Shown: piece after piece, positions 21,916 through 33,153 of the stretch
How the letters are laid out: every line of letters starts with the position of its first letter
How positions within the stretch are numbered: the stretch's first letter is position 1
Assembly (NCBI GenBank): GCA_001606155.1
Contig: LODT01000028.1
Location: 1,800,557-1,864,556 of the forward strand
Reading direction: 5' to 3'
DNA: 64,000 bases
Origin: Tieghemostelium lacteum
Taxonomy: Eukaryota; Evosea; Eumycetozoa; Dictyosteliales; Raperosteliaceae
Notes under the pieces: model-generated
Told to the model about the DNA's origin: nothing
The model's input: the letters and a program-made list of their open reading frames with translations, nothing else
The model's database searches: none
Made by a program: the position numbers and the translations under genes

Positions 21916-21974
21916 CAGGAAATGGTAATGAACCAAATAATGAAGGTTTATATGATTATCAAATAGAACAAATA

Positions 21975-22325
21975 ATGAAACCATATCATGTTAAAGGATT
22001 TAAAGGTGTTTTTGCAGCAGATGAAATTGAAAATATAGAACCTGATAAAAAAATGTCTTTTATAATGAATTTAGATAAATCAAACCAACCAGGAAGCCAT
22101 TGGGTAGCAGTATATATTGATACTGATAAAGATAAATCAATTGAATATTATGATTCATTATGTGGATCACCTACAGATGATTTTATGAGACAAATTAAAG
22201 TTCTAATTGATGAATATTTAAAGTTTAAAATAAATAAAGTTTTAGATCAAGCTGTTAATACTAGTACTTGTGGTTGGCATGCTATTAGATTTCTTTTAAA
22301 TAGATATAATGGTCATTATTGGTAA
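21975..22325 (+). pseudogene. Fossil adenain/Ulp1-type cysteine protease (Polinton-type)
   Basis: Carries GSHWVAVYID with the catalytic His region, IEYYDSLCG with the Asp/Asn region, and STCGWHAIRFLL with the catalytic Cys region. This order (H, D, C) and the motif wording match the maturation protease of Polintons and adenoviruses and, more distantly, host Ulp1 enzymes. The neighbouring capsid-like pieces favour the Polinton origin. Confidence 0.7.
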
Positions 22326-22458
22326 GATTCAACAGGTTGGAGTGAGATTCGAAAATCTGAGAGAGATGTAAAAGGAATGAAAAAAAATAGTGTTTTGTTA
22401 ATAGAACAATCTTGTTGTTTATTATTATTCAATAATATTACTTTATTTTTGTATAATG

Positions 22459-23586
22459 TTAAAATCTTGTGCAAGTTGGGAATAAAGGACATTTTTTATC
22501 ATTATTTTTAATATGTTCACATCTTTCTGGACAATTAATATCATCACATGTCAAACATTTATCAATAGTTAAACAGGCAAAGTGTCCTTTTGGTAAGTCT
22601 ACACAAGTATAACCAATGGAACATGGATAACTTCTAGAAAAGTGTAAATTATCACCTGTTATACAATGACCACGATGAAGTGTAGGAGGCATTATTGATG
22701 TAGTTGATGTTGTTAGCGATGTTGTTGATGATGTTGGTGATGTTGTTGATGATGTTGTTGGTGATGTTGTTGATGATGTTGTTGATGATGTTGTAGATGC
22801 AGTTGAAGAGGTAGTTGAAGAGGTAGTTGATGTTGTTGGCGATGTTGTTGATGATGTTATTGATGATGTTGTTGGTGATGTTGTTGGTGATGTAGCAGTG
22901 ACTGGAGTACTTGTGGCAGTAGCAGTAGCAGTGGCAGTGACTGGTGGAGTACTAGTGGCAGTGACTGGTGATGTAGCAGTGGCAGTGACTGGTGATGTAG
23001 CAGTAGCTGTGACTGGTGATGTTGCGGTAGCTGTGACTGGTGATGTTGCAGTAGCTGTGACTGGTGATGTAGCAGTAGCTGTGACTGGTAATGTTGCAGT
23101 AGCTGTTGTTGATGTAGATATAGGAGGTACAGGTACCTCTTTAGAAGGATCACAATAACCATCTGAAAAATGTTGTGTCCAATATGGTACACCATTACTA
23201 TCCTTTGCATACCCAAAACCAATATTTGGAAAATTAGCTAGAATAAGATTATTATGTTTCATCATAATATCCACTAGATCATCATCATTATGTTGCCCTA
23301 CAGCTATATTTTGACCTGCTAATGAAGCATTCACCTCACCAAATTTATGCATTCTCTCTAAAAGGCCACCAAGATCACTATCTTGTGTCATTTGTTTAAG
23401 ATATGCTTGGTATTCTGAATGACGTTGAGCACTTTTTTGTAAACAATTATCTAGTGTCATTGGTGGCAATTGAGCATTTGCTCTTTTGGCATTCACTAAT
23501 CCTAATTGATATTGAGGATTATGTTGACATTCTATAGTAATTATAAATATTGTAAAATATAAAACTAAAATTAATTTATTTATCAT
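22459..23586 (-). CDS. Secreted CAP/SCP-domain protein with mucin-like repeats
   Basis: Single exon, 375 residues. A signal peptide (MINKLILVLYFTIFIITIEC) precedes a CAP (PR-1/SCP) domain at about 25-145: an N-terminal helix with LDNCLQKSAQRHSEYQ, the conserved GQNIAVG, and GFGYAKD...WTQHFSDGYC. The CAP fold is somewhat degenerate. A region of Thr, Ala, Ser and Pro follows: eight-residue TATATSPV-type repeats and then Ser/Thr/Pro blocks, a probable O-glycosylated stalk. The C-terminal ~75 residues are rich in cysteine (CITGDN, CSIGYTCVDLPKGHFAC, CLTCDDINCPERC). It is likely a secreted or matrix protein of the multicellular stage; this role is inference. Confidence 0.85.
   Translation of the reverse strand: MINKLILVLYFTIFIITIECQHNPQYQLGLVNAKRANAQLPPMTLDNCLQKSAQRHSEYQAYLKQMTQDSDLGGLLERMHKFGEVNASLAGQNIAVGQHNDDDLVDIMMKHNNLILANFPNIGFGYAKDSNGVPYWTQHFSDGYCDPSKEVPVPPISTSTTATATLPVTATATSPVTATATSPVTATATSPVTATATSPVTATATSPVTATSTPPVTATATATATSTPVTATSPTTSPTTSSITSSTTSPTTSTTSSTTSSTASTTSSTTSSTTSPTTSSTTSPTSSTTSLTTSTTSIMPPTLHRGHCITGDNLHFSRSYPCSIGYTCVDLPKGHFACLTIDKCLTCDDINCPERCEHIKNNDKKCPLFPTCTRF
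22905..23115 (-). repeat. 24-bp tandem repeat in the CAP protein gene
   Basis: About seven copies of a 24-bp unit encoding TATATSPV, with small changes (Ala/Ser swaps). An adjoining (plus-strand GATGTTGTT-like) array at about 22690-22890 encodes the Ser/Thr/Pro blocks. Copy number is likely to vary between strains. Confidence 0.85.
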
Positions 23587-24164
23587 TGTAAATTTGAAAT
23601 TAAAATTTTTTTATTATTTACCCCTTTGGGTATATGTATGTTATTTTTCATATTAATCACATCAGAGTAGAAAAATTGTAGAGAATCAGCACGAAACTAG
23701 GTGTGGGAATATTTATAAAAACATTTTACACACACCCACTTTTTATTTGAGTGGTCTTTGACTTTACTAATTATTTTTGATAGTCGATTCCTTGATTATA
23801 TTCAATTTGGTATTGGAGATTGAATCTCCAGTGGGGTATATCAAAATCAATCTTCTAATCCACAAATTCAACATAATATAAACAAAATTTTATTTTATAA
23901 ATAAATACCCAATTTATGCTGCAAAAGAAAATATTTAAATCCATTATTTCATCTCCCTGAAGAAGTAGTTAAAAATATTAAACCAATCACTATTGTAAAA
24001 AATATTGTATAAGGCTAAAATCTATTAATATTTACACCTTCTACTAAAATTCTAAATGTCATAAAAATTCATTTAGAAATTTATAAATAATAAATTGTAG
24101 AATATGATTAAAAAAAAAAATAAAAAAAAAAAATTTTTGTTTTTTTTTAATATTTAGCCACTCA
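23587..24164. other. AT-rich intergenic region
   Basis: No gene seen. It separates the divergent CAP-protein and UPF2 genes and ends in long A and T runs just before the UPF2 ATG. Confidence 0.6.
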
Positions 24165-24570
24165 ATGAGTTATGTTCCAAAGGTAACAACAAAAGATCAC
24201 GACATATTAGTACAACAAACAAATACGAATTCTTTACCTCAGAATAATAATGAAAGAGATAAAAAGATAAAGACTAGTAATAATAATGCTGTGAAAAAAC
24301 CTCCCATTGCTAAAAAGCAAGCTGGGCAATATGTAGAAAAAAAACCTTCATCGCCTCCAGATTTAATATCCCCAAATGAGGATAATAATATTGGAAAATC
24401 TACACTTAAAAAAGTAATAGATAATACCTCAACAACAACTTCAAGCGACCCTATAGAAACTACAACAACAAATATCCAGCTGCCTACACCAACTCTATCT
24501 AAAAAAGAAGAGAAAAATAAAGCATTTAAAGAAAGAAAAATTCAAGAAAAGAAACAAAAAGACCTTGTTA

Positions 24571-24621
<51 letters not shown>

Positions 24622-27600
24622 ACATCTCTGCCTCAACAACAAGGTGTGATACTACCCACATCTCAGCAAACTATTACTGGAAATGAAAAATCTCAAACCA
24701 GTACATCTACTACTCAGGTATCACAACAAACCAAAAAACCAAAACCAACTCCTAAGTCTGTTTCAAAATCTAACCAGAAACCCAAAAAAATGGTAACCAA
24801 AGAGGAACAAGAAAGACAAGAAAGATTAGAAAAAGAAAAAGATAGATTACTAAAAGAAAAACAACAAAAAGAAAAAGAAAGATTGGAATTGGAAAGAATT
24901 ACTATAGAAAAAGCTGCTGAAGAACAGAGAATTTTAAAGGAAAAACAAGAAAAAGAGAGGTTAGAAAAAGAAAAACAAGAGGTATTTATTACACTATTCT
25001 TTCATTAATAATTAATATTAATTTGTATATTTTTTGAAACATAATATAATAATAACTAATTAAAGCGAGAAAGGATTGAAAAATTGAAAGAGGAATTATT
25101 AGCATCACAAAAATTAAGAGAAACTAACCAAGCAGCTAAACAAAGCAAAATACTTCCAAAGGATTTGGATAGCAGTTTTAAGAAAGTTTCTACGTTTGTA
25201 AAAAAAGTAAAAAATTTGGGGGAGGAGAACAGGGATAATATACTACAGGATGTTAGGTTATTGAATTTATCACAATACAAGAGTGAGATTATACCATCAA
25301 TATTGAAATCAAATTTCAAGTACTCTGATATTAGTTATATTGTTCAGATATTCTCTATTCTCTATCAAAGATATGAGGAAATTGATCAACTGGTACACGA
25401 GCAAATTTATTCATTCTTTTTACCAATTATCATTCCACCTACTGATAGCGAAAGTGATAAAAATACTAAAATTACAAAGAGAAGATTAATCATTCGTTTG
25501 GTTATGGATCTTTTCTATGTTGATGTTCTACACACATTTTCACCAATCCAAAAACTCATAGGCAAATTAACCTCTATTGCCATTGAAACTGATAAGGATT
25601 CAAATTATTCTAATCTATTGATAATTTTGAATTTCCTTAAACCATTTATCCAGTATATAGGTTTAAACAAAAAAGATAAGGTTATTATCATTATTACATA
25701 TATATAAATTGAATATCTTCTAATATTTGCTCAATTATATTTAGAATTCAGAACTACCAGATATTTATGCAAATTTAATTAGTGTTGATGACTCAAAGAA
25801 TGTAATGACAATGATTGTAAACTATTACAACTCTCTATGTCAATTCTTGAGCAAAGAACAAAACCTACTAAAAGAAAAAGAAAAAGAAATCAAGAATCTA
25901 ATGCTCAGTAAGGGTGAAGTTCCACCAGATGTCAATATCACCTATGAGAATATGAGAAAGCAATATGACAAATTGATAACCAATATCTCTGGTATTGCTG
26001 AACTCATTGGTGAGCCAGTGCCCAATAATGACTATTCTAAATTGGAACAAGAATTGACTGAACAAAAAATTGACCAATTGGAGCAATTTGATTCACCCTA
26101 TGAATCAGATGAACAAAAACAATTTTATGAGTCTTTTGTTGATATCAAAACATTGTTATCACAAACACCAATTCCAAAAGATGAAACTGCGCCCAACACT
26201 GCTGCTGATGGTTTAACTCAGAGTAGTAATCCAAGTAAGGAGGAAATCAAAAAAGAAAAGAACAAAAACAAACAATTGATGGAGGATCTATTAAAATTGT
26301 TAAAAAGTTCATGTAAAGTCTCTCAAGTAGATCCTATTGTTGTAGACTTCCTTCGACTGCCAATCAAGTATACAAAAAAGTTTCTGCAACAGATTTATAA
26401 TCCACAAAGAAATGATCAGATTCCATATTTCTCTAGATTCCTGGCCAATATCTACCAATCACCAATCTATAAAGACTATGTAATGAGTTTTATAAAAGAG
26501 ATGGAAGAGGATCTAAAGCAAATGTTACCAAGAAAAGAATCCAATTTGCTGAGTGTAAAGCTAAAAGAGATTATATTCTTTGCAGAATTGATTAAGTTCC
26601 GTGTTCTCTCCAGAAGTGTGGCTTTCAATTATCTAAAATTATGTTTTGATGATTTCTCACATCATAATATAGATGTTGCATGTGCTCTCTTTGAACATGT
26701 TGGTAGATATCTCTACAAATGCTCTGACACTCAACTGCGTCTTAGAAATATGTTGGATATTCTAGTAAAATACAAGAATGCAAAATTGATGGATCCTCTA
26801 AAGGAGATAATGATTGATAATGCTTATCTCACCTGTAGACCTATTCAATCTGCCAAAAAGAAAGAAAGTAATCCTATAAAACTGTTTACCAAACATTTGA
26901 TTTTCAAGAGTCTTACCAAGTCTAGTGTACATACAGTCGTTCAGAAACTCTTACAATTGCCTTGGGATAAAACCTCTCAGCAATATCTCTGTAAATACCT
27001 ATTAGATGTTCAAAAAGGTAAATTTGCTAATATTTATCTGATTGCTGATGTAATTTATCATCTAAATAACAGTCATCCGCAATTTGTCAGATCACTCATT
27101 TGGAAACTCTATGAAGAAATCTCTGTGGGTTTTGAAAAAAATAATTTCAATCACAATCAAAAGAGAATAATGCAAGTCACTCTATTTGGTGAGCTATTTA
27201 ATGCCTGTGTATTGCATCCTATCCATGTATTTTCACTTTTAAATGCCTCTTTAGAGTATCAATACAGTAGTAGTCACCTATTCCCTGCCAACCATGAGAG
27301 GGAAAGAGAAATACTTTTACACCGTCCAAAACCAAATTTGGATGACATTGATCCTATTAATGACTGCTTCCGTATTCGTTATGTATGTACTCTAATCAAT
27401 GTCTGTAAAGATTGTTTCTCTTCTGAAGATATAGAACAGCTGAAAGTATATTTAGTTTTCTTACAAAGATACTCTCTTACAAAACAATTGCCTCTCGAGA
27501 TTGAATTTATGATTGCTGATTGTCTTCAATTGGTACCTGCTGTTAAAATATATAAAGATTGGAAAGAGGCCAATGATGATTGTTTAGCTATCGAGAAACA

Positions 27601-28315
27601 ACAAAAACAAAAACAATCTTCTTCTTCTTCTTCTTCTTCTTCTACCTCTACTTCTTCTACAACTACCCTTCAAAACCAGAGATTATCCACACAGGATAAC
27701 TACTTGGATAATGATGCTGAATCAACTCATAGAAGACAAAAGAATGTAAAAATGAATCAGCCAATTTCCAATATTGACAATTATGCTATGGCTTTCCAAC
27801 AAAAGCAACATCAACAATTGTATCAACAACAGCAACTACAACAGCCAAGAGAAGATGAGAAATTAGAAGAAGATGAAATGATGAAAGAATTTAAACTCCT
27901 TCTACAAGATACTACTTATGAATCACCAATTGTTACTAATCAGAGCTCTAGTTCATTACCAAACATGATTGCAGGTTCTAATAATGCATTTATACTGTCT
28001 GGTGCACCAATTAGAAAGAGTGAAAAACAAAAACTCAATCTACCATCACTATTTAACCATATGGATAACAACAATAATAATGAACAAAATAGTAATAGTA
28101 ACAACACTATTAAAGTTCTAATGAAACGGGGTGATAAACCTATTAGCAAAACTATTGAAGTTCCAGAAGACTCTCTCTTGATGACTAATCTTAGAACTGC
28201 TAAAGAAGAGTTGGAAAAAGAAACTAGAGAGAACAAAAGAGCAGTTTTACAATTACAGCAGCAACAAAACACTGAAGGTTATACACTGATTTTACCAAAG
28301 AAATCAACATCTTAA
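24165..28315 (+). CDS. upf2: UPF2, nonsense-mediated decay regulator
   Basis: Scaffold of the UPF1-UPF2-UPF3 complex. Exons 24165-24981, 25066-25680 and 25745-28315. The N-terminus is a Lys/Glu-rich coiled-coil zone (EEQERQERLEKEKDRLLKEK) as in UPF2. Helical MIF4G-type domains follow, e.g. VACALFEHVGRYLYKC and NMLDILVKYKNAKLMDP. The C-terminus has an acidic segment (EDEKLEEDEMMKEF) and the UPF1-binding region (IKVLMKRGDKPISKTIEVP...). Exon 1 cannot be read in one frame: the frame from the ATG passes into poly-Thr at an (ACA)n tract (24573-24620) and soon stops, while the frame that continues correctly reads poly-Gln there. One extra or missing base in or near the tract explains this. It is convergent with the CFIm25 gene. 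Confidence 0.87.
24573..24620 (+). repeat. (ACA)n microsatellite in UPF2 exon 1
   Basis: About 16 ACA units. The upstream and downstream coding frames of UPF2 differ by one base across this tract, making it the probable site of slippage or of a sequencing error. Confidence 0.85.
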
Positions 28316-28453
28316 AATGTAATTTTTTTACTTAAAAAGACAACACTGAAATAAATTGATAGTCTTAAAGATAAATAGTAGTATTCAATATTCATAAAAG
28401 TTATTTATTTTTTATGAAATAATGGTGGATTTAGGGTATTTTATAGATATTTA

Positions 28454-29220
28454 CTAATCCACATTTAAATATACAAAATTATAGGTACTTATTAGTTGTG
28501 GTATACACGATATAATTGAGCCATAATTTTGAGCATTATTAAAAAGATCAAAGATGGGTAAAGCTCTTAATTGAAAATTTTTTGGTAGCGCAAATGTGCA
28601 TTTTTCTGGTAATGTAACAACATAGAGTTTTCGACATTCTTTAGGTTTACTAATATGTGGTGGTATATATGGATACTATTATTAAAGTGTTATTAAATCA
28701 TGCCTTTTAAAAAAAAATATATATCTACTACTACTTACTAATTGAGGTTCAAAATTTGGTCTCCACCATGTTGCAACGTGATCAACTACCTCAAAAGGTG
28801 ATGTATCTGATGATTGACCAATGATTGGTGATAACTTTTTTGTTAATTTTCTAATTAAACCCTCTACTTCATCTTCACCAGGTTTTAATTTACCACCTGG
28901 TCTAATATTTTAATTAGTTTATTATTAGATTCCATTATAATCATCTCTCTTTCTCTCCCTCTCTCTCCCTAACTACTATTTACCTACAATTTATAAAATG
29001 AATTTGCTATTTGTAATAATAATATATGTGGATGGTTGTGATCGTGAACTATAATAATTGCTTCAACAGTCTTTCTAATACCTTCTTTTTCATAGGTTTC
29101 TTTCATTCTGTTCAGTCTTGATGTAACTGAAGGATCTTTCTCTGCAATTGCTTCTACTTTACCAAATGTGTAACTAGTATTGAAATTATATAATGTTAAA
29201 GTTCTAATAGCTGTACTCAT
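28454..29220 (-). CDS. Cleavage factor Im 25 kDa subunit (CPSF5/NUDT21)
   Basis: Nudix-fold subunit of pre-mRNA 3' processing factor CFIm, which binds UGUA in the nucleus. Exons 29220-28988, 28901-28739 and 28675-28454 (phases 2, 0) give 205 residues, near the human 227. Motifs: YTFGKVEAIAEKDPS, RKTVEAIIIVHDHNHPH, then across the first splice FYKLPGGKLKPGEDE (degenerate Nudix box), WWRPNFEPQ and YPYIPPHISKPKE. The C-terminus FDLFNNAQNYG and SIISCIPQLISTYNF matches the family end. The first donor is GTAGGT, chosen because it restores LPGG. It shares a ~130-bp divergent promoter with CCT4. Confidence 0.93.
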
Positions 29221-29350
29221 TGTATTCTTATTTTTTAATTTTGATTAATAATGATAACGTTTTTTTAGTACAATTTTTTTTTTTTTTTTTTTTTTGGTTT
29301 TGTTTTTTTTTTTTTTAGTTTCATTGTGACATTCTAATTCAGAAAATAGG

Positions 29351-30934
29351 ATGGCAACAACAGTTAAAAGTAGAAGTGATTTCTCAGAGAGAGAAAAAGA
29401 AAAAGATATCAGAACTAGTAATATAGTTGCTGCTCGTTCAGTTGCAGATGCAATCCGTACCTCATTAGGACCCAAAGGAATGGATAAAATGATCAGTTCA
29501 CCAACAGGTGAAGTTATCATTAGTAATGATGGTGCAACAATTTTACAAAAATTAGAACTCAGACATCCAGCAGCAAGAATGTTAGCAGAGTTAGCCAAAG
29601 CACAAGATATAGAAGCAGGAGATGGTACAACTAGTGTTTGTGTTATTGCAGGTGCATTATTAGGAGCAGTATCTACTTTAATGTCAAAAGGCATTCATCC
29701 ATCTATTATCAGTGAGGCATTCCATCAAGCACTACAAGAGTCACTAAAAGTTTTGGTAAACATGTCAGTACCAGTATCACTCAGTGACAGACAATCACTG
29801 ATAAAGAGTGCAACTACCTCATTGAATTCCAAAGTTGTCTCTCAATACACAAATTTGGCATCCATTTCTGTAGATGCTGTCTTATCTGTCATCAATGTAG
29901 CACAGAATCCAGATAATGTCAATCTAAAAGACATTAAAATCATTAAGAAATTAGGAGGTACCATTGATGATACCGAATTGGTACACGGTTTGGTATTTGA
30001 TCAGAATGCATCTCATACTGCTGGTGGCCCAACACGTATTCAAAATGCCAAAATTGGTTTAATTCAATTTTGCCTTTCTGCACCAAAACCCTATATGGAT
30101 AACAATATTGTAGTTTCTGACTACACCAAAATGGATAAAGTCATCAAAGAAGAACCAAAACTCATTTTGGAAATGTGCAGAAAAATTCAAAAATCTGGTT
30201 GCAATGTATTGTTGGTTCAAAAATCTATTCTAAGAGATGCAGTAAACGAACTGTCTCTCTCTTATTTAGCTAAACTAAAAATTTTGGTTATTAGAGATAT
30301 CGAAAGAGAGGATATTGAATTTATATGTACAACTATTGGCTGTACTCCAATTGCTAATATCGATGCCATGACTCCTGAGAAATTAGGTAAAGCTGATTTA
30401 GTAGAAGAAGTAAGTACCACCGATGGTAAGATTGTAAAGATTACTGGTATTCCAAATCCAGGAAAAACTGTTACCATTCTAGCCAGAGGTTCAAATAAAT
30501 TGGTTTTGGATGAAGCTGAACGTTCAATTCATGATGCACTCTGTGTCATTAGATCTTTGGTCAAAAAGAAGTATTTAATTGCTGGTGGTGGTGCACCAGA
30601 GATTGAAGTCAGCCAACAAGTTACTGAATTCTCAAAGACTTTATCTGGTGTCCCTTCAGTTTGTATTAGAGCCTATGCTGAGGCACTTGAAATCATCCCA
30701 TATACCTTAGCTGAAAATGCTGGTCTACATCCAATCTCAATTGTCACTGAACTAAGAAATAAACATGCTCAAGGCGAAAAAAATGCTGGTATCAATGTAA
30801 GAAAAGGTGCCATTACTGATATTCTTCAAGAAAATGTTGTTCAACCACTTTTGGTTTCAACTAGTGCTCTCACCTTGGCAACTGAAACTGTTATAATGTT
30901 ATTGAAAATTGATGATATTGCCACTAGTCGTTAA
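29351..30934 (+). CDS. cct4: CCT4, T-complex protein 1 subunit delta
   Basis: One of eight subunits of the cytosolic TRiC/CCT chaperonin that folds actin and tubulin. 527 residues, single exon, the usual length. Group II chaperonin motifs are complete: [39 protein letters not shown] (nucleotide binding) and GGGAPE near residue 410. The wording [15 protein letters not shown] and [13 protein letters not shown] is that of the delta subunit. A T-run followed by ATTCAGAAAATAGG precedes the ATG. Divergent from CFIm25, so the two may be co-regulated. It is convergent with the ankyrin gene, 82 bp away. Confidence 0.95.
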   Translation: MATTVKSRSDFSEREKEKDIRTSNIVAARSVADAIRTSLGPKGMDKMISSPTGEVIISNDGATILQKLELRHPAARMLAELAKAQDIEAGDGTTSVCVIAGALLGAVSTLMSKGIHPSIISEAFHQALQESLKVLVNMSVPVSLSDRQSLIKSATTSLNSKVVSQYTNLASISVDAVLSVINVAQNPDNVNLKDIKIIKKLGGTIDDTELVHGLVFDQNASHTAGGPTRIQNAKIGLIQFCLSAPKPYMDNNIVVSDYTKMDKVIKEEPKLILEMCRKIQKSGCNVLLVQKSILRDAVNELSLSYLAKLKILVIRDIEREDIEFICTTIGCTPIANIDAMTPEKLGKADLVEEVSTTDGKIVKITGIPNPGKTVTILARGSNKLVLDEAERSIHDALCVIRSLVKKKYLIAGGGAPEIEVSQQVTEFSKTLSGVPSVCIRAYAEALEIIPYTLAENAGLHPISIVTELRNKHAQGEKNAGINVRKGAITDILQENVVQPLLVSTSALTLATETVIMLLKIDDIATSR

Positions 30935-31016
30935 AAGCAAATCAATAAAACATAAAAAAAAAATATAAAACATGATGGTTTTTGTGTATTTGATTGAATT
31001 TATTAAATAGTGTCAC

Positions 31017-33028
31017 TTAGAAACAAAAAGAATCTAATATAATACAACAACAAGAGGCAATTTCAGATAAAATGAAAGCCACTTGTGAGAAATCAGCAAC
31101 TCTGTTATGGCATACCAAAGCAGACACAACAAACAGTAGTTGAGTAGTAACATTAAATAGGGTATAAATTGAATTAATCAATTGATCTGAAAACTCTTCA
31201 GTAATAGGTGGTTGTTTTTGACGTTCTGGTTCAATATAGTCAACTAAAATGATTTGCTTCAATTCAATTAGATCCTGTGCAATGAGTTGTGCTGGTAAGA
31301 TTATTTGTAAATCTCTTTGTTGACTGTTGAATTTGGTAAGATTATGAATGGATTGCTGAATAGAGGAAACAGTTACCAACAATCTATCTTTAAGAGATGT
31401 TGATAGGGAATGAGTGTGCATTGGTCTTGATCTAAAATAATCTAGACTGGATCTTAATTGTTTGGCTGCAGTCTCAGTTAGATCTTTTTCAACTTCAATA
31501 TCTAGTGATGGACCTACTCTTGAAGAAACAATTTTTGCAGAATTGGTCTTTAGACTTGATAATTGCTCAGCAATTGATCTCCCAAGAGTTATAATATTTT
31601 CAGGTGATTTTGTTATTATTGGAGAACCAGTATTGGCACCTATTGTGCTATTATGTTTAATTTGAGTTAATACCATCAGTGATTTAAATGTATTGGAAAT
31701 GGATTGTAATGAATCTGATAGTGTTTTGGAATCTGATGGTGATCTTATTATATAAATACGTGTTGAGACATTCGAAATTAATTTACTAAGATTATTTAAT
31801 AGACCCTGAGGTAATTGTGTCGAGGTTGATACTGAATTCATTGCTGAACGACAAGATAGGGCACATTCAGCAATTGATCTATTAATATCATCTTGTGATA
31901 CCTCAGACCAACAATAATACATCCAATGTAGTGAACCAACAAAAGCAGCCACCAAACGCATTAATTCAGAATGATCAATTCTACTGAAAAGTCTCATTGA
32001 AATACCTTCTCTGAGATTCTTGACACGTTCTTGTATTGAGTTTATAGAATCTTGGTTTCTAGCAATTTCAGTGAATGATGATGTCTCTTGATTACCAATA
32101 ATCTCTAATAGATGTACTAATATATTACCACATTCATCAATAGCCTTTGATATATCATCATAACGTACTTTTTCTGATCTCAATGCAACAACACTAGTTC
32201 TATAGGCTACTTCTAACCAAATAATTTTCATATCTTGAGTATTATTAAACTCGTCACCCAATAAAGTACTAGGTGTTATAATATCTAATTGTGGTGGTCT
32301 GCTTATGGGTTGTCCTGATGAATTTATAATTTGTTGTGGTACTGTTGTTACAATAGATGGTGTTAATGGTGGTGTTACTGAATTTAAATTATTATTATTC
32401 TGTGATAATAAAGTATTGGGTGTAGTATTTGTAGTTGTTGTAGTTGTAGTTGTTGTTGTTGTTGTTGTTGTATTTCCTCCACTAGATAAAGTTGGAGTAG
32501 AAGCTGATATAGTAGGTTTCACTATTGGAGATGGTTTTCCAGTTGGTACATTTATCTGTTTAGCTCTTAGTCTTAATTGTACAGCTTCTTTATATCTAAT
32601 AATTACTCTTCTTGGTAGTAATTCTAAGTATCTTTCACAAGATTTTCTATCTTTTGATTCGATATCTAAATCAGCACCCTTATTAACTAATAGAATTACA
32701 ATATCTTCTTGTTTCTCTGATGATTTTGCTAATTTTAAAGCCAATATAATGGGCTAAATTGAAAATTAATATATATATTTATGTCTTTAAACTTCATAAA
32801 ACTAATGTTGAGACTTACAGTATCACCAATAGGTGTTTTTAAATTTACATTTGCAGCATTTTCTAATAATAAGCTACATGCTGCTAATTGTTCACCAGTG
32901 ATAGCATTATGCAATGCTGACAAACCCTCTTTATCAAGTTCGTCAGGTTTCTCCTTACCAGAGCTTAATAGTTTTTTAATTTTTTCTAAGTCACCTTTTC
33001 TTGAGGCTTTACAAAGATCCTTTCCCAT
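31017..33028 (-). CDS. Ankyrin-repeat protein with long helical C-terminal domain
   Basis: Exons 33028-32819 and 32753-31017 (GTAAGT...TTTAG, phase 0), 648 residues. The start MGKDLCKASRKGDL is chosen over an upstream ATG in hydrophobic noise. Two to three ankyrin repeats occupy residues 1-115 (GLSALHNAITGEQLAACSLL, PIILALKLAKSSEKQEDIVILLVNKGADL). A Thr/Asn/Pro-rich linker with a (T)n run follows. Residues ~240-648 are almost all helical (e.g. HSELMRLVAAFVGSLHWMYY), resembling bundle domains of vinculin or talin-type adaptor proteins, but without a diagnostic motif. Probably a cytoskeletal or membrane adaptor; function is inferred only. Confidence 0.75.
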
Positions 33029-33153
33029 TTCAATATATAACACTATATTACACTTGTATAAAATAATAATAAAAAATGTGTTGATTTTAATACCAAAAAT
33101 TCTGATAATGAAATCAAACAATCAAAAAACTGTTAAATTTGAAAAAAATTTTA

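Larger units (their letters stand above)
18812..22325. mobile_element. Fossil Polinton/Maverick-like element (broken)
   Basis: A decayed virus-like element of the Polinton (Maverick) type. Its recognisable parts are an adenain-type cysteine protease (21975-22325, plus), a Lys/Glu-rich frame before it (21469-21915, plus), and pieces of a structural, minor-capsid or penton-like family on the minus strand (20660-20989 and 18812-19138). Unrelated-looking sequence, including a minus-strand frame at 19728-20090, lies among them. No terminal inverted repeats, polymerase or integrase were seen, so only part of the element remains. It is broken, with several breaks. The parts are still readable by eye, so it is not extremely old. 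Confidence 0.65.

Noticed and set aside
22857-23222. Long frames on both strands inside the CAP-protein repeat
   Set aside because: Produced by translating the 24-bp and 9-bp repeats in other frames; composition is monotonous and no gene signals exist.
24165-28315. A hidden intron as explanation of the UPF2 frame change
   Set aside because: A GTAATAG...ATCCAG pair near 24413-24479 exists, but both flanks are coding-like in the original frame and the pair is not AT-rich, so a one-base change at the ACA tract is simpler.
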